Assembly (NCBI GenBank): GCA_964030785.1
Contig: OZ034968.1
Span: 67,596,899-67,660,898 of the forward strand
Direction: 5' to 3'
Length of the DNA: 64,000 nt
Source: Siderastrea siderea
Taxonomy: Eukaryota; Cnidaria; Anthozoa; Scleractinia; Rhizangiidae
Positions 57,966 to 64,000 of the stretch are shown here, in pieces. Each line of letters begins with the position of its first letter. Position 1 is the first letter of the stretch. Under the pieces are notes generated by a model. That model ran no database searches and was not told where the DNA came from. It saw only the letters and a program-made list of their open reading frames with translations. The translations under genes were made by a program, and so were the position numbers.

Positions 57966-58240
57966 TGGAAGCTAAACCTAGGCACATTTGACGAAACAGC
58001 TTCAGACTGGAGTGCCTGGAGAAAAGAAATACAAAAAGACCTTTCCGACTTTTAGAGGAGAGGAAGAGGCAGACAAAAGAAGAGGGCCACAAGAAGGCAC
58101 AATCCAGTTAAGCCTCTGCAGCCTTCACCTGTGCACACTGCAACAGAGATGGCCACTCCTGCGTCGGCCTCCTCGGCCACAACAGACGCTGTCAACAAAA
58201 GACAGTAAACGACGACAAACCTTCAGTCTTCCGAGACTGA
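57966..58240 (+). pseudogene. Decayed LINE ORF2 C-terminus with zinc-finger-like tail
   Basis: WKLNLGTFDETASDWSAWRKEIQKDLSDF is followed by a TAG, then a lysine/arginine-rich stretch. In another frame comes AFTCAHCNRDGHSCVGLLGHNRRC. The order W/TFxExAxDRxxWR, basic linker, then C-x2-C-x9-H-like finger is the usual end of an ORF2-type reverse transcriptase protein in several animal non-LTR families. At least one stop and one frameshift are present, and the reverse-transcriptase core is missing, so this is an old 5'-truncated copy. The clade is not determined. Confidence 0.6.
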
Positions 58241-59303
58241 CAGATGTCTGTTGAGCTAAGAAAAATGTCAGCTTTCTTCTAGACGTCTATGGTGACTAAT
58301 CCTCTTTAAAATCTATAGGTCGTAATGATAAATTCATTTAACAAGCTTTAATTCACCTAGAGCATTAAGCGATATTGTGAAACAAACCGTCATCGACTCT
58401 GCGCGCATTGCGTGCCTATGTTTTATATAACGCGAGAAAACTATCCAATGACTGACGTAGCCTACAGTGCAGACGTATTTACTCAGCAATCGAACGTTCA
58501 GTGTTTGCGAAACGTGCAGCGTCCATCTTGGATTATGAAGCAGAGGAGATAACATTGCATTGTAGGCGATGACTGACGTTCAACAAATACTTTGAACCGA
58601 CGTGCGCAAAACATTTTTTTATTGACTGAATGGAAATTTATATACATATATACCACACACTGAACCCTTTCCATATTTTTACAATGAAATGCGTGCATGG
58701 TTTAATTACACATAAGTAACAAAATAAATATTACAATATAGTAAATATTAAGTGTCATAAATAAAGTCTTTTTAGTACTGTCCACGCAATTAAAAGATTA
58801 ATTAAGACTAAAATGAAATATAAAAAATAGATATTTTTGAGAGAATTCTAATGCGAGAGACGCGTTTAATGGGTTGATTAGGAAGAAAAGAAAAGGTTTA
58901 AAATAAACCATATGAAGATTGAAGTATGTTTGGCTGAAGAATGTTTAAAAAGAACAATATGGTTAACTAGATCTTTGCCTTAAATAGTATTTACAAATTA
59001 AGCATTTTAATGAATGACATCGTAAAACCTCTTTATATAAATTTATCAAGATATTTGATATCAAAGCCTTTACAAAAATTACACCGTAATTGGCCCAAAT
59101 GTGTCGTCGTAATCAACAACTGATTGAGACGAAATATTTGGTCCAATTTGCCACAGTGACAGAATGCCGCAGCCCTCTGAGCTAAACAAAAAATTTAAAA
59201 GCTAACTGAGGAAGTGGTGGATATCTACATACTACTGAAGACCAGTTGCATACAAAGGCCGGTGCATATTTGGACGAGGATGGTGTGACTGCGAGATGAG
59301 AGG
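58241..59303. other. Intergenic, no gene seen
   Basis: AT-rich sequence; no gene or repeat ends recognised. Confidence 0.4.
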
Positions 59304-59312
59304 GAGTCAAAC

Positions 59313-59502
59313 TAGACTGCTAGCAGTCCCTTTCTGGATAGTTGAGAGGGCGCGCGAAATAGCCGAGCGAAAAACTGGAGCGAAGAGAAAAAAAACGAGA
59401 AGAGACTCCCCCCAGCCCCCCTCCGCTCGTTCGCTCCAGTTTTTTCGCTCGGCTATTTCGCGCGCCTTCTCGACTATCCAGAAAGGGACGGCTAGTAGTC
59501 TA
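59313..59502. mobile_element. 190-bp foldback MITE with 9-bp target duplication
   Basis: TAGACTGCTAGCAGTCCCTT starts the left arm. The right arm is its inverse with few mismatches, continuing through GGCGCGCGAAATAGCCGAGC to a small centre (CGAGAAGAGACTCCCCCC...). GAGTCAAAC flanks both ends (59304-59312 and 59503-59511). Confidence 0.85.
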
Positions 59503-59763
59503 GAGTCAAACCTAATTTTAACACTTTAAGCCCTAATATCAACATGTCAACAGTTTCTCTGTATACTTCTTGGGGCACTAAATGCATGGGAGAATTTGAT
59601 TTTAAAAACATCAAGCCATGCATTTTATCTTTGGTGATCATTTTCAGTTTCTCGTGAACTGTATTTCTCACCAGTGATATTGTGAGGAGAAATAAGAGGT
59701 TTATCACGCTTAAAGGGTTAATAACCTTTGCACCAAGCGCAGTACTTTGTGTTACGGTCGTTA

Positions 59764-60109
59764 CTAAGCATCCGCGTCATCTTCATCTCTAGTTCGTCGT
59801 CTTCTGTGTTTTTTACCCGACTTCTTTCTGCGTTTCTCCGGCGAATCGCCGAACACTTCGTCTACAAGTTCCTCGTTGAGCTGCTTGTAAGATCCCTTTC
59901 GGCTACCCCTCGGCTCATCTCGTTGACTATCGTCACCTCTCGGTTCACTTCGTGTAAGCTTTTGTTCCTCGTCCGTGAGTGAGCGATAACCACGCAATGA
60001 TTCGTTAAGGTTAAAGCCTTTTCTGCTACCTTTAAAAGCTATAGGAGGAAGTTCTTCAGATTGTTCAGGATTATTTTTCTTTGATTTTTTCTTCTTTTTG
60101 CTTTGTTTT
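59764..60109 (-). CDS. Terminal exon of an unidentified multi-exon gene
   Basis: A strong acceptor TTTTTTCTTGCAG precedes 60109. The exon enters in phase 2 and runs 114 codons to TAG at 59764. The translation starts KQSKKKKKSKKNN, a nuclear-localisation-like basic run. It continues SEELPPIAFKGSRKGFNLNESLRGYRSLTDEEQKL, then an Arg/Asp/Ser-rich part with a repeated EPRG(D/S) word, LNEELVDEVFGDSPEKRRKK, and ends KHRRRRTRDEDDADA. It is strongly charged, probably disordered, with no domain I recognise. Its phase matches the exons at 62712-62780 and 62967-63053, so the three form the 3' end of one gene on minus. The rest lies beyond the window. Confidence 0.7.
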
Positions 60110-62711
60110 CTGCAAGAAAAAATCGCTGAATGAGAAAACCACAATTCTTTACTTCCCTGTAACATTAAGCAAACGTGTTCACTGCAAGCCACCGAAGCAT
60201 TTTGTCAGGTGTCTGCAAGAAATCACCGCCACACACCAGTAAACTTGGGTGGAAAGAGGTCCAGTCAGAGGCAAAAGGAGAGAAAAAGGACAGAATCACA
60301 ATAGAAATTGCCCCCAATAATATGAAATTCTGCGTGAAACACCGCTGTATGTGGCTCCAGAATGCAATGCAAGGACAATGCATGACCACGCCTCCAGTTC
60401 CAGACCTCTGGTACTACCCAAACGAGCTATAAGCGCCACACCGCCACGTCTCGCTCTTTCTGCTGGAAAGCAACTATATCAATCTCACTCCATGCATGCA
60501 TCTGTCTTTTGTATTCATTTGTATTTAAATTATTCCCCGAAAAAAAAATAAATTGACTAAAAGCCACGAGGTTTCACACAGAAACTCTGGCGGAAACTAG
60601 GATGCTCTGGTCAAAGAGAAATTAATCAAAGTCAAAACTTCAAACGGCCAACCTTTTTCAGAAGAATTTCTATTTAAAGGCAAGTTTCAGCGAATTACTG
60701 AAAACAACTCTCTGTATCAGGGACTCTCTCTCTCTCCTATGGACACTAATATTGGTCTGCATGGAGGGTTTCCGTTGTAACGACGGAGCCCCCGGGGGAG
60801 AATCCCTATGATGGGCTATACGGAAGGCTCCACCCAAAAGGCCTAGGTGCTATTTTGCGCTTGCAGTATACGAAAGGGTAGGGAGATTTACTGTTTCAGT
60901 ATGTTAAAAGGTCGCCGAAGTACACCTTAAACTTGAAGAGAGAGCAGCCAAGTCTAAGTACCACAAATATTTGCAAAAATTTTGGCAGAAATCACAACGT
61001 AAAAATATACAAAACTGTAGAGCCTTCAAGCGACTGTAATCCCTTGATAATCTACTGTTTTTGGCTTATTTTTGAGGTATACAAAGGTGCGATTTCCAAT
61101 TTGTTTTAGAAATATGGGGGATACCATTATGATAAAGTTAGTATATTGAAGGATAAGGGTTCGGACTTCGGGGCGGAACCTCCCCATAGGAAACGTTCTT
61201 GAGTGCCACCCCCACTTTTAGTTCCCCCTGAGTTGACTGTAAATTGATAACCATATTCTTAAGACAAAGAGGAGAATGTCCTAGGAGTTTGTGACTCTTG
61301 ACACTAACAGCAAAGTAAATATAAATTCTATAACAATCACAGAATTTAGTTTATCGTATAGTTGAAATGAGTTGAGTGCTGTTACATTAGTACAGTAAAA
61401 GCATTATTATTTGCAGTAATTAATGATTGTTCAGATACTGTCAGGATTGTTAGTAAGGTTACAGTTAGAAAGCGTTAATTCTTTTATTTTGCTTAGCACG
61501 TAAAATAAAACAAACCAATTCAAATAAATAACGAAAAAGCGTAAATTATTTTACTTTGTTTAGCAAGTAAAATTTTGAACAAATAATCAGAAGAAATGAA
61601 ACAAAACAAAACAAACAAACAAAAGAACATTAATTAAAAACAAAAGGTCTTCAATGACAATTGCATCAACATCAAATCCACACAGGAAACAAAATGAAAA
61701 TCAGAGTGCGTGAGAACGTTGCATGACAGCGTTGCGTGAGTTGTGCTTACCGTTAAGTCACACTCTAACTGACCTGTTTATGTCACGTCCATGCCCTAAG
61801 TTCTCTTCTTATTGGTTGTGATTCATGATCAGGTCAGTCGCAGAGCTCTCACTGAAAGCAGTGAGATCAGATTGGATTTGTACAAAGTAACGTACTCAGT
61901 GCTCACGTTAATACAAAAATGTTTACAAAATATATCGTGTCATATTTTACGCCCTTTTTTAATGAGCACCGTCACGGGCTGACTCTGTATCAACCGTTCA
62001 AATGGTTACCATTTATTTCATTCATTATGATTGGCCGAAACAGTTCTTTTGAAGCCAAGGTATTTGACACAAGGTCTTGTGATATCAAGAGTTATTCCAT
62101 ACCTCGGTCGATCATCCACGCACTTTGGTCTTTTTGCTTTGTCAACCTTTTTTATATCAGATCATACCGTGTGTAAGTTACTGTTGATTTATTTTGCTAT
62201 TAGTCAGCTTCTTCAGTATATTAAATGGCAGATTACTGGCTTTAAGTAGCATTTGTTATTTAAACATTTAAACTTGCAACTCATAGCCGAGAAAAACAAT
62301 GATTAATTTGCATTAAATTTCAAAACAACCGGATTAGGAATTCAACCCAATATCGGTTGAATACAACTAGCGTCAAAACGAAAGAATAGGAAAAAAAGAA
62401 GAAAAGGAAAGATAAAAAAGCAGAAACCAAAACAAAGCTGAATATTTTTACAAGAAACCGTAGTGAATGGGTATTTTCTCCGCCAACCACAGTCAGTCAC
62501 TAGTTCAACTTCTGATTGGTTTGATAAGCTGTCTGCAGTCGTAATAATTTCGTTAATTGTCTTCGTTTTCATTTGGCCGAAAACGAGGGAAACATTTTCC
62601 GTTCAAATGCCCAAGCGTTTGCGAACTGTTATCGAGTATTCACGCCCACGAACTATAACGGCAAAAACCAAAAATAATCACAGAAACAAATTATGACATG
62701 GCTTCACTTAC
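60110..62711 (-). other. Last intron of the unidentified minus-strand gene
   Basis: About 2.6 kb between GCG|GTAAGTGAAG and TTCTTGCAG. It contains a minus frame at 60165-60383 with a hydrophobic run (NFILLGAISIVILSFF), but its possible donor sites are poor. Around 60756-61230 there are GC-rich words (CGACGGAGCCCCCGGGGG, ACCTCCCCATAGG) of repeat character without matched ends. The rest is AT-rich. Confidence 0.5.
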
Positions 62712-62780
62712 CGCATTGGGGGAGTTTCAGTATGGACGGAACTTTGCCTTCGGATCCTAGCTTCCAAAGTACTTGGTCTT
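62712..62780 (-). CDS. Penultimate exon of the unidentified gene
   Basis: The acceptor is TATATTATTCAG and the donor ATGCG|GTAAGTGAAG. The 69-nt exon enters and leaves in phase 2. It reads RPSTLEARIRRQSSVHTETPPM plus split arginine codons on both sides. R-R-Q-S-S is a good basophilic kinase site. Another frame is also open, but only this one is consistent with both neighbours. Confidence 0.7.
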
Positions 62781-62966
62781 CTGAATAATATACAAGAATA
62801 TTAAACGAGAGTACGAGACTAGCTTTTGTTAAATTAACAAAAGCAGAAATACACCTTATAATAATAATGATGATCGCTCTATTAAACACTTAAGTTCAGG
62901 AGACGTGAGAGTAGTGCAATATCAATATTACGTTAAACAGAAAACTCCAGCCTCGTATAAGCTTAC

Positions 62967-63053
62967 CTCGGGTCGAGAAATGCGTGTCCACTGCCCCTGT
63001 TGTGGTTAGGACCGTATATTTTGGACAAAAGTTCGTCAATTTCATTCGACGAC
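62967..63053 (-). CDS. Internal exon of the unidentified gene
   Basis: The acceptor is TGCGTTTGTTCAG and the donor CCCGAG|GTAAGC. The 87-nt exon enters and leaves in phase 2. It reads SSNEIDELLSKIYGPNHNRG, then SGHAFLDPR. It is a symmetric exon joining in frame to 62712-62780. Upstream exons are probably beyond 64000. Confidence 0.7.
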
Positions 63054-64000
63054 CTGAACAAACGCAACAGAAACAGGACATTACAAGGTTTCACTCGGTG
63101 GGTGAGTACTTTTCTTTCCAAGTCATTATCCCCACAGCCTAAAGTGGCATTTGTTCTTGCGACTTACAGTAAATGAGTTAAATGAAAGATATGCTAAAAA
63201 TTCCAGTCGAGCCTACTTGAATAAAGTTACATTACAGCGTTTTCAACCTCCCTTCTTTCCACTTTCTCGCTTTCTCTTTGCATCGTTCTATCATTTGATA
63301 CCATCACACAGTGCCAGGGTTAGAGGTTCAAACCTTCTCGTGCGCTCTCAATAAATTGAATTTGTATCAAGTTTTCATAAAATCCATGACAAACACTCGC
63401 TCTCATTTGGCTACCAACTCTTATGCACTCTTATCGACTCTTCTGTGCTCTGAATGAGTTTGAACCTGCTCAAATTTTCATAGCATCCACGAAGGCTCGT
63501 TTGGCTACCAACTCTTATGCACTTAAATCGCTACTCGTGTACCCTCCGGCAAAGCGTTTGAATCTCTTACCTCGCTCTCATAATTGGCCAACAACTCTAA
63601 AAACGTTGGATCGATTCCTGTGTTCCTAAGTGTTCCTTTCAGGTGGCACCTGAAAGCTGTTTTTGTTCATTTTCAGCCTTTTTCCTTACGTTTTCTCCCC
63701 GAGATTTCACGCAATCCGTAAATGCTATTATGCCGGTTTTATAGTGCAAGGCCCCACAAAATTCAAAAACCACCTCATGTTTACGAGACACCCTTAAAAC
63801 GTGTTTGTAAAACAGAAGGTGGCTTCTGAATTTTCAAGACACTGAGAAAAAAAATAGATTTAGAGGTAATTCAAGTTGCAGTTGAAAATTAGATTGACAT
63901 CAAAGCAGTCAGCTATCAACCCGAGCTGCTCTCGAGTGGGAGCAGACAGTACGCTGCTGTGTAAAAAATTATCCCTCTTTTATTTCTCTTCCACATCCTA
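63054..64000. other. Intron or upstream sequence of the unidentified gene, with a degenerate tandem repeat
   Basis: At about 63343-63600 the words CGCTCTCATTTGGCTACCAACTCTT, GAATYTSTACAAG-like and TTTTCATARMATCCA recur two to three times at about 110-130-bp spacing. No further exon with convincing splice sites was recognised. Confidence 0.45.

Noticed and set aside
60165..60383. Hydrophobic minus frame (NFILLGAISIVILSFF) as a possible upstream exon
   Set aside because: A donor in the needed phase is weak, and the exon at 62712-62780 joins the terminal exon better.

Overview
This is a eukaryotic, intron-containing, AT-rich window. I infer a cnidarian, most likely a stony coral or other anthozoan: several single-exon rhodopsin-class GPCRs, a compact Nkx6-type homeobox gene, a DEG/ENaC channel exon relic, and a dense population of short foldback DNA transposons together with L1/Tx1-like LINE remains. 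No species can be named from the sequence alone.

Layout. At 1-1.94 kb lies the 3' end of a LINE on the plus strand with a long poly(A). At 2.9-3.6 kb is a 9-bp minisatellite. At 4.3-6.7 kb an 877-bp foldback element with TTAA target duplications sits at the edge of a 1.5-kb repeat (copy A), whose second copy B is at 18.4-19.9 kb. A broken DEG/ENaC exon follows at 6.7-7.1 kb. The 10-13 kb stretch holds small inverted-repeat elements and a tRNA-like segment. At 13.1-15.0 kb (minus) and 17.0-17.5 kb (plus) are two damaged GPCRs of one clade; the first is split by a 996-bp terminal-inverted-repeat element. At 20.6-21.6 kb (minus) is an intact, divergent GPCR. A transposase relic is at 24.2 kb. 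A two-exon Nkx6-like homeobox gene occupies 28.4-30.0 kb (minus). Two more receptors of the damaged-pair clade are divergently arranged at 36.0-36.9 kb (minus, with an in-frame TAG before its C-terminal tail) and 43.0-43.9 kb (plus, intact). From 45.4 to 52.6 kb a possible 7.2-kb inverted-repeat-bounded element contains foldbacks, a seven-copy ~209-bp tandem repeat and a candidate small three-exon gene. At 53.3-54.9 kb one transposon is nested inside another, with both target duplications readable. At 58 kb is a decayed LINE C-terminus. At 59.8-63.1 kb (minus) are the last three exons of an unidentified gene that continues beyond the window; their phases are consistent.

Functional picture. 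The real genes are the class A receptors (at least one lineage-expanded clade with members in different states of decay), the Nkx6-like transcription factor, and the 3' end of a multi-exon gene encoding a highly charged tail. Everything else is mobile DNA and its debris. No operon or dedicated defence system is visible. The most informative structures are transposon insertions for which the pre-insertion site can be reconstructed from the window itself, including one insertion in a receptor gene that preserves reading frame and might be spliced.
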